DNA from: Pedosphaera sp.
Lineage (GTDB): Bacteria > Verrucomicrobiota > Verrucomicrobiia > Limisphaerales > SXQI01
Assembly (NCBI GenBank): GCA_025359965.1
Contig: JANYDC010000077.1
Location: 1 to 64,000 of the forward strand
Direction of reading: 5' to 3'
Length of the DNA: 64,000 nt
Below the pieces are notes generated by a model. It saw only the letters and a list, made by a program, of their open reading frames with translations, was not told where the DNA came from and did no database searches. The position numbers and the translations under genes were made by a program. Within the stretch, counting starts at the first letter, position 1. Each line of letters opens with the position of its first letter. Positions 26,158-35,524 of the stretch are shown in pieces.

Positions 26158-26779
26158 GGCAGAGGCAAACAAGCCGCTCAGAATTGTGCTGATTGACGAC
26201 CACGCCGTGGTGCGCGAAGGCATTCGATCTTTTCTCCAGTTAAACCCCGGCCTCTTGGTTGTTGCCGAATTCGATCACCCTGTGGCGGCCATAAGTGGAA
26301 TAAGGCCCCACCGGCCTGATATCATTCTGCTGGATCTTCACTTCGGCCCCACAACCTCTATCCCAAAACTGCCACTATTGCGACGCGAGGCTCCCCTGGC
26401 CGGCATCTTGATAGTCAGTTGCAATAACGAAACCGAAGTCGTCGAAGATGCCTTCAGAGCGGGGGTGGACGGATACCTTGGCAAAGATGCCCCGCCCGAT
26501 GAGTATCTTGAGGCCATCCATACCGTGCTAGGCCGCCAACGCTACGTTTCACCCGATATCCACTCCAGAATAAAAAAGCGGGCCTCAGAAAACCCTTTCA
26601 AGGCACTTGCCCCTCAGCAAAAAAAATACGCCGAACTGGCGGCCAGTGGTTTATCTCCCAGCCAGATCGCTCAGATTATGGGTGTTTCTTTGGCCACTGT
26701 GGCAAGCCACAGAACCGAAGTCCTTGGCAATTTGGGCCTTCCAGACAACACCGCGATTGCACGGTTGCGAAAAGATTAA
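26150..26779 (+). CDS. LuxR/NarL-family response regulator
   Basis: A 209-residue regulator pairing with the overlapping sensor kinase. The receiver domain has the acidic pair in LIDDHAVVREG, phospho-acceptor D62 in LLDLHFG, and the conserved lysine in GYLGKDAPP. The C-terminal LuxR-type helix-turn-helix reads YAELAASGLSPSQIAQIMGVSLATVASHRTEVLGNLGL (in segments). No target gene can be named; the nearby propeller and secreted enzymes are candidates only by proximity. Confidence 0.93.
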   Translation: MHKAEANKPLRIVLIDDHAVVREGIRSFLQLNPGLLVVAEFDHPVAAISGIRPHRPDIILLDLHFGPTTSIPKLPLLRREAPLAGILIVSCNNETEVVEDAFRAGVDGYLGKDAPPDEYLEAIHTVLGRQRYVSPDIHSRIKKRASENPFKALAPQQKKYAELAASGLSPSQIAQIMGVSLATVASHRTEVLGNLGLPDNTAIARLRKD

Positions 26780-27185
26780 TCCGGCAAATTATTTTTGACC
26801 GAACGGAAAAAGCCTATTAGTTTTCATTTCCAATTCATCACGTCTACTAATTCACAAACAAGCACACACACTCGCCTGACACATTCTATCTATTTACCGC
26901 TCAACGATTAACAGATCACACACGGAGCCTCTCAAAAAAAACTTACCTGCAAAGCGTCCACACGTATCAGATGAGCCTCACCATTTTTACGTATGCCTCA
27001 GTACGTAATCTTTCCTTTTGCGGCGAACTCCGCTTGCCACCAGAATCTACGCGTTCCTCAGGATATGATCCGCGACTCCACCGGGAACAGAAATTTTTTG
27101 GGCATAGGAAGAAGAATGAAACGGTCAGTGAGCAGCAGGGGGGCGGCATCGGTGAAGAGTGTCTTTTGACAATCAGTCAGTGGGA
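26780..27185. other. Intergenic region without a convincing gene
   Basis: About 400 bases after the response regulator. A small inverted repeat, TTACGTA (26987-26993) / TACGTAA (27002-27008), lies here. A segment near 27133-27146 (CAGCAGGGGGGCGG) is a partial extra copy of the larger inverted repeat to the right. Short open frames exist on both strands (one + frame continues across the inverted-repeat element) but none has coding character that I trust. Confidence 0.5.
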
Positions 27186-27298
27186 GGGCGGTTCACGGCC
27201 CGCGGGCGCGCGGTGGGTTATCCCTCAGGGTTTGTGGGTTGGGTTTTATGCTAGAACGACGTTTCCCGATCCAAGGAACGTAAAGCCGTGAACCGCCC
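27186..27298. repeat. Inverted-repeat-bounded element of 113 bases
   Basis: GGGCGGTTCACGGC at 27186-27199 and its exact complement at 27285-27298 enclose 85 bases; the match extends outward imperfectly to about 22 bases. A partial third copy of the outer sequence lies at 27133-27146. The layout fits a small non-autonomous mobile element or a dispersed structured repeat; no transposase is encoded. The identity is not known to me. Confidence 0.55.
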
Positions 27299-27415
27299 CC
27301 CTGCTGGTTTGGTGTTATAAACAATTGAATTTTTGCCGTACCACAAAGGGGTCGAGCCGACCAAGTTAGCGAGAATCGCATCCAGAACCTTGGGTTGCCT
27401 TAATCAGGATAAATC

Positions 27416-27455
27416 GAAAAAAGAAATGGGCGGATGGAATTCCATCCGCCCATTT
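27416..27455 (-). terminator. Rho-independent terminator of the leftward DUF5069 operon
   Basis: ATGGGCGGATGG (27426-27437) pairs perfectly with CCATCCGCCCAT (27442-27453) around AATT. On the reverse strand the hairpin is followed by a T-rich run (TTTCTTTTTTCG). It lies about 30 bases past the DUF5069 stop. On the + strand only a short TTTT follows, so it may work weakly both ways. Confidence 0.8.
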
Positions 27456-27481
27456 TGCTTACTGAGCGATCAGCTCACCTG

Positions 27482-27925
27482 CTACTTCAGGACCGCCGCA
27501 TGGAATTCGCTCCAATCATCCAGATTGTTCAGATTGATCGCGTCCGGCAGAATGGATCCGTCATCAGGAAGATTGTTCGCAGCCAGAATCGATTGCCTCG
27601 TGCTGTCTGTATGAATGTACCCTTGGATCGAAAGATTCAATTTTTGAACGGAAGCCTTGTCCAGCTTCACCCCCGGCTGGGTGCGAATCCAGGCCTCGAA
27701 TTGAGGATAACTGGGGCGTGAGGTCTTTAGGTAATCAATTGTCGCGGTCCGGTCCAGCCCGAGGCCGTCCAACACCATCTGGTCGTAGCCCTTGCCGCAG
27801 CCTGGATATCCCGCCGCAAGTTTGCCCGCTGCCTCCAACGAGGACTTAAGCCAAAAACGAGGCAGGTGCAAAACCCCGAGTGGGCCGGACACGCCTGAAC
27901 TGATCAATGGAACGTAGGTGCTCAT
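27482..27925 (-). CDS. DUF5069 family protein
   Basis: A protein of about 147 residues recognised by LPRFWLKSSLEAAGKL followed by GYPGCGKGYDQMVLDGLGLD, the hallmark of DUF5069, a family common in Verrucomicrobia and Planctomycetes. Start placed at 27925 (MSTYVPLISSG); an extension of 19 codons upstream is open but lacks family similarity. It is soluble, with no signal peptide or membrane segment. No function is established. It follows the sugar isomerase-like gene by 76 bases and ends just before a strong terminator. Confidence 0.85.
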   Translation of the reverse strand: MSTYVPLISSGVSGPLGVLHLPRFWLKSSLEAAGKLAAGYPGCGKGYDQMVLDGLGLDRTATIDYLKTSRPSYPQFEAWIRTQPGVKLDKASVQKLNLSIQGYIHTDSTRQSILAANNLPDDGSILPDAINLNNLDDWSEFHAAVLK

Positions 27926-28001
27926 AATTTTCTTGGGTTTGTTAACGACGCTGAAATTAGAGGCAGGGGGCACGCGGGTCAACTATTCTGAAAACGGAGT
28001 T

Positions 28002-28925
28002 TCAGGCAATTTGGACCCCGCCGGCCAAAGCCTGGGGCCCGTGTTTCGCTCGATAAACATCATCCACCAACGACATCGTTCGCCGCCCGTACTCCACGAA
28101 GGAATCGAACATGACAGCGTCATCCGTCCGCGCGGTGGCATCGTGAAACACTGCTGCGACATGGGGTTCAATACTTAAGCCGCCTTCATAATTTCGCCCC
28201 ATCAGATCCGCAACGATTCTCCGCACATCCCCATCGCCCTCACCGGGCATGGTGTAATCCGCGTCGTTTCGGGATGGATTCCATCGCGCATCCTTGAGGT
28301 GGACATGCAAAATGTGTTCGCGAACCTTGCTGTAAAACTCCCAGGCATTCTGTTTGGGAAAGGGCGCGGATTTGGAACGGTCGTCGTTAAAAATCGGATT
28401 GCCAGTATCGAACACCAGTTTTAATCCGGGCACTTCACCCAACAATTCCAAAGTATAATTCCATCCCATCCCCCCGTAATTCATGCAATTTTCGTGCAAA
28501 GGCTGCAGCCCCTCACCTCGAAACAAGCCGACCAACTCCCGCAGCCTGCGAAAACGCTCTTTCGCCATTTGATCACCGTCGGCGCTCACCGCGAAACTCA
28601 TGATCCGGACAAACGGGGTCCCAAGCTTCTTCATACGCGGGATAGCCCGCCTGGCCTCGGCCAGTGAGGAATCGAAAGGTTCATCAATTTTTTTCCCCCA
28701 GTTGGCAATCGCCGAACCAAAGCAACACACCTTCACCCCGGCCTCGTCCAGCATTCCCACCACTCGATCAAACGCAGCCTCGGGCAAGTCGTGAATATTG
28801 GCCTTCGGCACGTCTTCAAGCTCAACCATCCGCGCCTCAAGCTGGTTCCAGCCCAGCGTCTTGAGTGCTTTCAACTGCTGCTCTAGTCGTGGTCCTGCCT
28901 CGTCGCCAATTCCGGTGTAATACAT
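28002..28925 (-). CDS. Sugar phosphate isomerase/epimerase-like TIM barrel protein
   Basis: A 307-residue member of the AP endonuclease family 2 / xylose isomerase-like barrels. Visible features: MYYTGIGDEAG at the N-terminus, NQLEARMVEL, KVCCFGSAIANWGKKID, LHENCMNYGGMGW, LVFDTGNPIFNDD, ILHVHLKDARW, and YEGGLSIEPHVA. Glu, Asp and His residues at strand ends fit a divalent metal site. No signal peptide. It lies six bases downstream of the Gfo/Idh/MocA oxidoreductase, a pairing commonly seen in sugar or inositol catabolism. The exact substrate cannot be read. Confidence 0.87.
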   Translation of the reverse strand: MYYTGIGDEAGPRLEQQLKALKTLGWNQLEARMVELEDVPKANIHDLPEAAFDRVVGMLDEAGVKVCCFGSAIANWGKKIDEPFDSSLAEARRAIPRMKKLGTPFVRIMSFAVSADGDQMAKERFRRLRELVGLFRGEGLQPLHENCMNYGGMGWNYTLELLGEVPGLKLVFDTGNPIFNDDRSKSAPFPKQNAWEFYSKVREHILHVHLKDARWNPSRNDADYTMPGEGDGDVRRIVADLMGRNYEGGLSIEPHVAAVFHDATARTDDAVMFDSFVEYGRRTMSLVDDVYRAKHGPQALAGGVQIA

Positions 28926-28931
28926 GCGCTG

Positions 28932-30086
28932 TTATCGGGTAAATGATTTGGTAAAATCGTCCTGTGTGATGGCGATCGTCGGCGCTTTGGTGAAGGTTGA
29001 CTCCTCAACCTTCTTCTTCAACGCCTCAGCATAAGCCCCAGCATCCAGCGGCGGCCGCACATCTGCTCCCGTCCAACTGGAATACAAGGCCGCATTGGCC
29101 AGGTGAACCGAGCCCACCGCATCCGCGCCAGTGGCAATCAAAGGCACGCCATCCAAAATGGAATCCACAAAATTTTGTGTCACCGCCGCATGCGGAGCCG
29201 CATGAGGCTCCGCGGGGATTTCAACATTCCAAACGCCGGGCCGCGCAAATCCACTGGCGGCAGTGCGGCTAAAATCACTCATCGCAACCTCGTTGCGCGT
29301 AAAGAGAAGCTTCCCGTTTTCCAGAACGATCTTCCCTTTCTCCCCCGCGATCTCGCAGCGATTGGTGCCCGGCGCTTCACCGGTGCTGGTAATAAAAACA
29401 CCCGATGCCCCCGAGTCGTAATCAAAATAGACAGTCACATTGTCCTCAACCTCAATCTGGTGATACCGCCCAAACTGGCAGAATCCGCGCACTCTTTGAG
29501 GCAACCCCAGCCACCAACAGAGCAAATCGAGCTGGTGCGGACATTGATTAAGCAGCGCTCCCCCACCCTCTCCCCTCCACGTCGCACGCCAACCGCCGCT
29601 ACCATAGTACGCCTCGGTCCTAAACCAATCGGTGATAATCCAATTGAAACGCACAATCGCGCCCAACTCACCGGATTCAATGAGTTGTTTCACCTTGAGA
29701 TAGCGGGGTTCAACGCGGAGTTGGAACATGGCTGCAAGACGTCGATCCGCCTTGAGCGAAGCGTCAATAAGTCGGTCAGCGTCTGCAAGATGGACGGCAA
29801 TCGGTTTTTCGACCAGCACGTGCAACCCACGCTCAAAGGCCGCTACGCCCAGAGTGGTGTGTTGATAATGCGGCGTGCAGATCAGCACGGCATCGACCAA
29901 GCCGCTGGCAATCAATTCCTGACCGGAGCTGAAATGACGAAGCGCAGGAAAAGCCGCCAACTTCTCTGGAGAAGAACTGGCCACGGAGGTCAACTCGCAA
30001 CGCTGCACTTTTCCCTGCATGAGGTAAGCAGCATGGAACTTTCCCATATTGCCCAGCCCAATCAATCCCAAGCGAACTTTGTGCAT
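28932..30086 (-). CDS. Gfo/Idh/MocA family oxidoreductase
   Basis: NAD(P)-dependent dehydrogenase of 384 residues. Rossmann start RLGLIGLGNMGKFHAAYL, then VLICTPHYQHTTLGVAAFERGLHVLVEKPIAV, with the EKP motif. The C-terminal half contains the usual alpha/beta substrate domain. No Tat or Sec signal, so cytoplasmic. It sits between the S46 peptidase (six bases upstream) and the isomerase-like gene (six bases downstream), suggesting one transcript. The substrate is probably a sugar derivative. Confidence 0.92.
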   Translation of the reverse strand: MHKVRLGLIGLGNMGKFHAAYLMQGKVQRCELTSVASSSPEKLAAFPALRHFSSGQELIASGLVDAVLICTPHYQHTTLGVAAFERGLHVLVEKPIAVHLADADRLIDASLKADRRLAAMFQLRVEPRYLKVKQLIESGELGAIVRFNWIITDWFRTEAYYGSGGWRATWRGEGGGALLNQCPHQLDLLCWWLGLPQRVRGFCQFGRYHQIEVEDNVTVYFDYDSGASGVFITSTGEAPGTNRCEIAGEKGKIVLENGKLLFTRNEVAMSDFSRTAASGFARPGVWNVEIPAEPHAAPHAAVTQNFVDSILDGVPLIATGADAVGSVHLANAALYSSWTGADVRPPLDAGAYAEALKKKVEESTFTKAPTIAITQDDFTKSFTR

Positions 30087-30092
30087 AGCCGG

Positions 30093-32180
30093 TCAGCGGC
30101 GATGGCCCGTTTTCAACTCCGAAACCAACCATGGCGCACGATAAACTTTGCCAATGGCTTCGGTGATCCCTTTGGAATGAACGGACACAGCGCGAGCCAC
30201 TTCATCGGTATAGGCGAAATCAAGCACCAGTGATTGAATATTGCCGTCAAAGATAATTCCAACCACTTCGCCAGCCCGGTTGATCACCGGACTCCCGGAA
30301 TTGCCGCCTATGATGTCCGCGTCAGAGATAAAATTGAAGGGTGTGCTGAGATCAACACTTCGTTTGCGCTTCTGCCATGCCGCCGGCAGATCGAACGGCG
30401 GGCGATTCTCCTGCGCCACCGCGCGCTCGTACAAACCACCAAACACCGTCTGGTGAGGAATGGCCTTGCCGCCCTCCTCGTAACCACGCACCCGTCCGAA
30501 AGCGAGACGCAGGGTAAAGGTGGCATCCGGGTAGCCCGAAGCGCCCTCAATGGCAAAACGCGCACGGGCGATCTTGGCGTGGGCCTGCTGCTTCCGTTCG
30601 TCCTGCGCTTCAACAATTTTGCGAACGCGCCGGGCCTCGACATCCACAATCTTGACCAACTGAATTAATGGGTCACTGATTGCATCCATGGCCGCCGGGC
30701 TCATGGCGTAGGCACTCTTACGGAACTCAACATTTGCCACTTTGGTTCCAGAGATCAATTCGGCGGCACGTGCGCTTGGGGACTTGCCCGCCAAAACCTT
30801 CACTACCAACCCATTGTTAAAACCTAGCTGCTGCACCAAATACTCAAGGCCGCTGGCCAGCTGAACTTGTTCAAAATCGTCATAGATAGGCTTCGCCGAA
30901 AAAAGATCGAACTCCAACGACTCGCGGGCCGACTCGCGAAACTCCCGCAGCTTCTCTCCATTTGGCTTTGGCCTCTCATGGGCAGCACGATACAGAGTGT
31001 GCGCGATATCATAAGCCTCGCAGCGGAAACCAAGCCCAGCCTCAAGCAATCGGTAAGCCACAGCCTGCTCACGAATCAAACGCTGGGCATCGGCGATCTC
31101 ATCCCATGCCCCGTGCGCCTCGGCCAGTTCGGGACGCGCATCAACAACCGCCCGTAGTTTGGCCTCGGCTTCCGCCTTGGCCGCAAACAACTTGGGATCA
31201 AGCAATCCGGAGAATCCCCCCTGCCGTGCTTTGCGGCTGTTTTGAACGCTGAACAAATTCTTTTTTGCGCGCCGCGCATTTTCGCCGCTGCGTCCGCTGT
31301 AGACATTCAACATCACCTCATTGCGATTCAGATAGGAAAGCAGCATCGGGAACTGAACATCGCGAGCATATTCTAGCTCCGTCATGGTGAATTTGCGGCT
31401 GGTGCGACCGGGGTGGCCCGAAACAAAAATCAACTCGTCCTGATCCGCCCCGTGATCGCTCCATTTTAAGTAATGCTGCAACTTGACCGGCTTGTTATTC
31501 TCGTAAACGCGGAAAAAGCAAACGTCCAGATCGAAGCGCGGATACTCAAAATTGTCCGGATCACCGCCATAAAACGCGCTCTGGAATTCGGGGGCAAAAA
31601 CCAAGCGGACATCGGTGTATTTTTTGAGCCTGTACAGATGATACTGACCGCCTTGGAAAAGCGTCACCACATCACTGCGCAATCCAGTCTTAGCCAGACT
31701 CTCTTTTTCAATCTCGGCCATAATAGCTCGCCGTGCCGCGAAAGCTTGATCAGCAGTCATGCCGGTCTTGACCGCCGCATTCACCCGTTCGGTCACGTTC
31801 TCAATGCTCATCAGCACGTTGAGCTCAAGGTCAGGACATTGCCGTTCCTCAGCAGTGGTTCGAGCCGCAAAACCATCCCGATAAAAATTGTGTTTATCGT
31901 CGCTCAGCTTCTGCAAGGCGTCCGCTCCGACGTGATGATTCGACATCACAAGGCCGTCCTCAGAGACAAACGAACCCGATCCCCCGCTATTAAACCGCAC
32001 GCTCGATTTCTGAACGTGCTCCATCCACTCGGCGGTGGGCTCGAATTGATAGGAGGATTTTAACTTCGCTTTCGGCGGGTCACTAAAGAGCCACATGCCC
32101 TCATCAGCCCTAACGTTGAGCAGGCTGGCCCCCAGAGTGAGGCCGGCGACCAGAACAAAACCGCGTTTGATCAATTGCAT
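30093..32180 (-). CDS. S46 family dipeptidyl-peptidase, secreted
   Basis: Exported serine peptidase of 695 residues related to DPP7/DPP11. A signal peptide occupies residues 1-25 (LVAGLTLGASLLNVRA). Chymotrypsin-like motifs: SEDGLVMSNHHVGADALQ carries the catalytic histidine (82 or 83), and DADIIGGNSGSPVIN carries the serine. A long helical cap lies in between, as in the family. It probably releases dipeptides from peptides in the periplasm. It is the first gene of the leftward unit with the oxidoreductase and isomerase. Start supported by AAGGGAT just upstream. Confidence 0.93.
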   Translation of the reverse strand: MQLIKRGFVLVAGLTLGASLLNVRADEGMWLFSDPPKAKLKSSYQFEPTAEWMEHVQKSSVRFNSGGSGSFVSEDGLVMSNHHVGADALQKLSDDKHNFYRDGFAARTTAEERQCPDLELNVLMSIENVTERVNAAVKTGMTADQAFAARRAIMAEIEKESLAKTGLRSDVVTLFQGGQYHLYRLKKYTDVRLVFAPEFQSAFYGGDPDNFEYPRFDLDVCFFRVYENNKPVKLQHYLKWSDHGADQDELIFVSGHPGRTSRKFTMTELEYARDVQFPMLLSYLNRNEVMLNVYSGRSGENARRAKKNLFSVQNSRKARQGGFSGLLDPKLFAAKAEAEAKLRAVVDARPELAEAHGAWDEIADAQRLIREQAVAYRLLEAGLGFRCEAYDIAHTLYRAAHERPKPNGEKLREFRESARESLEFDLFSAKPIYDDFEQVQLASGLEYLVQQLGFNNGLVVKVLAGKSPSARAAELISGTKVANVEFRKSAYAMSPAAMDAISDPLIQLVKIVDVEARRVRKIVEAQDERKQQAHAKIARARFAIEGASGYPDATFTLRLAFGRVRGYEEGGKAIPHQTVFGGLYERAVAQENRPPFDLPAAWQKRKRSVDLSTPFNFISDADIIGGNSGSPVINRAGEVVGIIFDGNIQSLVLDFAYTDEVARAVSVHSKGITEAIGKVYRAPWLVSELKTGHRR

Positions 32181-32276
32181 ATCCCTTGTAATTCACCCCG
32201 AATGTGAACCAAACCCGATCAAACGCCAACAAAAGTTTAACGCAAGAATTTGCCTGAGTTTCAGCTCCAGCCATTG

Positions 32277-35243
32277 CTAAGGCTTCGCCAAACGGAAGTA
32301 TCTGGCTGCATCCTGCGGAGGCAGGGATGCGCTGTTCACCCCATTGGTCGTGGTTATGGTCGCGGATGATTTAATCCAGAGAGCGCCTTCCCCGATAGCG
32401 ACCGAAGTCTCCAGACGGAAACCACTTGAATCCGCTGGCCACGACAGGATGACAGCATCGCTCGTGATCAAAGCAGTGAGCCTCAACCCCTCAGTGACCT
32501 TAACCCTATAAGCCATTCGCACCGAGTTGATCAGTCCATCGTTGTCCACCAGATTCAATCGCGCATCGTAGATTCCTCCTCGAAGATAAGTGTGTGACAC
32601 CACAGCGCCCGCAGCGGTTGCTCCGTCTCCAAAGTCCCAATTATAGCTGACTATGGTGCCGTCTGGATCTGAGGAGGCCCTACCGTCGAATGAAACCTGC
32701 AACGGAGCCTTGCCGGAGCGGGGAGAAAACCGAGCATCATCCGTCGGCTCGTGTAGTTGCGCCTCAAACAAACCGGGAGGAACGATATTGAGGATTTCCT
32801 GCATACTCGCTTCTCGATACGGAGTGGCGGGGGGGATGGCGGAATCAACTCCTCCCTGGGTTCCACCGATGCTGCCGCCTCCGCCGAACACTAAGTTGGT
32901 CCAGTCGGTCGCCCCTGATAGAATTTGGAAGATTGGAGTAACCTCATCTGGGGCGGTGCCGCCGCTGATTCTGATGCTGACTAATCCGGATGTGTTGGTG
33001 CCATTGCAATCCCAATCCAATGCCGGCAATCCAAGCGAGATATTGTAGCTGTTGTTGGTGAGACATTTATTGGAGACCATCCAGAGAGTGCGGTGCCCAT
33101 CCGGGTCGGAAATACCAGCCGTCTCGGAAAGATGGGTCTCATCCAGAGTAGGTAATATCCGAGTGGAGTAATCAAAACTGCGGTGGTTGTCAGCCTCAAT
33201 CAAACCAATGGTTTGGAACGAGTAGTTCATGATGCTGAGGTAATTGGGCTTAAAGTTGACGTGGTCCCGCCCGCCATGGCGGAGGCCAAGGTTATGGCCA
33301 AATTCGTGCATCATTGTTCCCGCACGTTGATTGGGGGTTCCACCGGGGACTCTCCACCTGCCGAGAGTGACCAAAAAATCAGAAGCCGGGACTCCTCGCG
33401 AGATTCCGCTGGAATGATTAACCGGCTCGTAATCGTTGGCAAAAAGACAATAATGAAAGACGAGGCTGCGGCCCGATGGAATAAAGAAATTCGTCTTTGC
33501 CGCATCCACCTCTGACCAAATGTACTCCCCTGCCCCATTGAACGCTCCGATTACTTCTTTGAAGGCGATTTCGCCAGCGTGCGAGTTGGTGCCCCAATCA
33601 TCGATCTGAAGACTCCCAAGCGGGCTGTTGGGTCCGCTATCAATGTGAAGATTAATGCCGTCGCTTCCATCCGGGTTGTTGACCGGGGCCATCATGAAAG
33701 CATCAGTTACCAAAATGGAATCCCTCCTGCTAGGTCGGAAATCAATATTGTTGGTGTTCACCATCCAATCCGCATGAATAAACAAGTCCTTATGCCGAGC
33801 ATCGGCGCCCAGGGCGGGGAGATTGATGAACTGACCATTGACGGTGATCCCGTCACGCTCCCAATGGTCGGGCAAGCAGTCGCCGTCTGTATCCAGATAC
33901 GAAGCGCGTATAATTGCATTGCCGGAGGCAAATCCCGCCCAAAACGCAATTAGATGTTCCCCAGGGAGAGGAGTCCGAGGGCTGCCATTGGTTTCCTGGG
34001 CTGGCAAGGCAATAGGGTCATACAGAGTCAGACTCGTCACAGTGTTCGATCCGAAAGCATCTCCAATCTGGGCGACAGGCATCGCCCCTCCGTACTCCAG
34101 ACTGAGCTTGGCATTCTCCGCACGCAACGTTGCCCGCACCGACCATATCCCCAACTGCTGAGTGTATAGTCCCTCAGTGCTTGCCGCACTATTGGTTCCC
34201 ATGAAACAAACAACGATGCTATCGTCAGCCAAGCCTGCTGCCCCTGAGGCAAGATGGGTCACTCCCACCCGCGTATTCGCTTGGAATGAAGCGAACCCCA
34301 CTGAACGGACAGCAGCTCCAACAGTGTCCGAACCAAGCACGCCAGAAAGGCTCGCAAGACGAAACACCGACCTATTCCCGCCGCCGATATCGACGCTCAC
34401 AAAAATGCCGGCACCTCCTGCAAGCTGGTTTACCACGTTGGTTTGGGCCGTGTTCAGAGCAACGGCGCCTGCGTCCGAAAGCTCACCGTAAAATGCCACC
34501 ACAAGGCCATCGCTGCTAATGCCGGAGCTTTGGCCAAGACCGGCGTAACCTGGGGCGGCGGCGATGGTCAAGACTCCCCGTGGTCCATCAATGAGCTGGA
34601 TCGGGTCGTTCGGGGTGTTGCCAGCGCGCACCACGATTCTCCCTCCATCGCCCATTTGGGGGCGCAGGACTGCATTGGTAAAAGTTGCCACCCTCGTCGC
34701 AGCCGTTCCATCGTGCAGGTTGATATAAGTCAACGAGGGAGTGGAGAGAGTGTCCAATTCCACGTAGGAGAAAAGGCCATCGTTGCTGATACCGGGCAAA
34801 GTGACAGGATTGCCACCAAAAATGTAAGCCAGTGTTTTGAAGCTGCCTGCCGAATTCCAAGTCCGAACCAAATAACTCGGAGGCGCCCCAGGAACTCGGT
34901 CACGGCACACCACCAGCCCAGAATTATTGATCTGAGGGAAAACAAACTCCCTTTTGGATGTGCTGAAGTTGGTGCTGTAATTGGTCAATGGGGCTCCGGC
35001 CCCTGAGGCGACGTACACACTTTCAAACGAGGTGGTGCTTGCCGTTTCCTGGCCGATAAACGCCACCTGCCCGAGATCGTTGATGGAGGTTTCAGGGCTG
35101 ATTCCCACAATCCCGCCCATACCTGATTGCGCCATCACCTCAAATTCGTAAAACACCGAGTTGGCGTGAACCAACGAGATGGTGAAGGCGAGTCCGAGGA
35201 AGCCGATCAATAGTTTCAATTGGCAGTAATTCTTAAACCTCAT
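32277..35243 (-). CDS. Large secreted metalloprotease-like protein with PKD domain
   Basis: About 988 residues. The start at 35243 follows GGAGAATCGAA and opens a signal peptide (LKLLIGFLGLAFTISLVHA). The N-terminal half is rich in short beta repeats (DGLVVAFYGELSD-like), perhaps a propeller. Near residue 645 is HEFGHNLGLRHGG, a metzincin zinc motif, followed by SIMNYSF as the Met-turn, so zinc proteolysis is likely. A PKD domain lies at about 805-885 (DGRASSDPDGTIVSYNWDFGDG). The final 70 residues, ending ARYFRLAKP, resemble the C-termini of two other secreted proteins in this window. Substrate unknown. The gene stands alone, well separated from neighbours. Confidence 0.85.
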   Translation of the reverse strand: MRFKNYCQLKLLIGFLGLAFTISLVHANSVFYEFEVMAQSGMGGIVGISPETSINDLGQVAFIGQETASTTSFESVYVASGAGAPLTNYSTNFSTSKREFVFPQINNSGLVVCRDRVPGAPPSYLVRTWNSAGSFKTLAYIFGGNPVTLPGISNDGLFSYVELDTLSTPSLTYINLHDGTAATRVATFTNAVLRPQMGDGGRIVVRAGNTPNDPIQLIDGPRGVLTIAAAPGYAGLGQSSGISSDGLVVAFYGELSDAGAVALNTAQTNVVNQLAGGAGIFVSVDIGGGNRSVFRLASLSGVLGSDTVGAAVRSVGFASFQANTRVGVTHLASGAAGLADDSIVVCFMGTNSAASTEGLYTQQLGIWSVRATLRAENAKLSLEYGGAMPVAQIGDAFGSNTVTSLTLYDPIALPAQETNGSPRTPLPGEHLIAFWAGFASGNAIIRASYLDTDGDCLPDHWERDGITVNGQFINLPALGADARHKDLFIHADWMVNTNNIDFRPSRRDSILVTDAFMMAPVNNPDGSDGINLHIDSGPNSPLGSLQIDDWGTNSHAGEIAFKEVIGAFNGAGEYIWSEVDAAKTNFFIPSGRSLVFHYCLFANDYEPVNHSSGISRGVPASDFLVTLGRWRVPGGTPNQRAGTMMHEFGHNLGLRHGGRDHVNFKPNYLSIMNYSFQTIGLIEADNHRSFDYSTRILPTLDETHLSETAGISDPDGHRTLWMVSNKCLTNNSYNISLGLPALDWDCNGTNTSGLVSIRISGGTAPDEVTPIFQILSGATDWTNLVFGGGGSIGGTQGGVDSAIPPATPYREASMQEILNIVPPGLFEAQLHEPTDDARFSPRSGKAPLQVSFDGRASSDPDGTIVSYNWDFGDGATAAGAVVSHTYLRGGIYDARLNLVDNDGLINSVRMAYRVKVTEGLRLTALITSDAVILSWPADSSGFRLETSVAIGEGALWIKSSATITTTNGVNSASLPPQDAARYFRLAKP

Positions 35244-35524
35244 TTCGATTCTCCATTCTCCGCGATAAGCCACAGGCCGGATGAAAAAAACAAAACAGAA
35301 ACCCATCAATCGATTTTTCATGACCTTAAGAACTAAGTGATTGTTATTTTTCAACCGGATGGCCATCAAAGGAACGACACGGCAAGTCCCCCCCTTAAAT
35401 TGGCTACTCACCGGCTTATTAGCCGCCACATGCCGTTAACACAAGGAGGAATGCTGGCTGCGCAAAGCCTGACTCCACACGACTTGGTCAACCGCCTCGC
35501 GAAACCCTGTTTTTGGCTTCCTTT

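Noticed and set aside
26967-27291. Short frames on both strands in the large intergenic region
   Set aside because: No ribosome binding site or domain, they overlap each other, and one crosses the inverted-repeat element.
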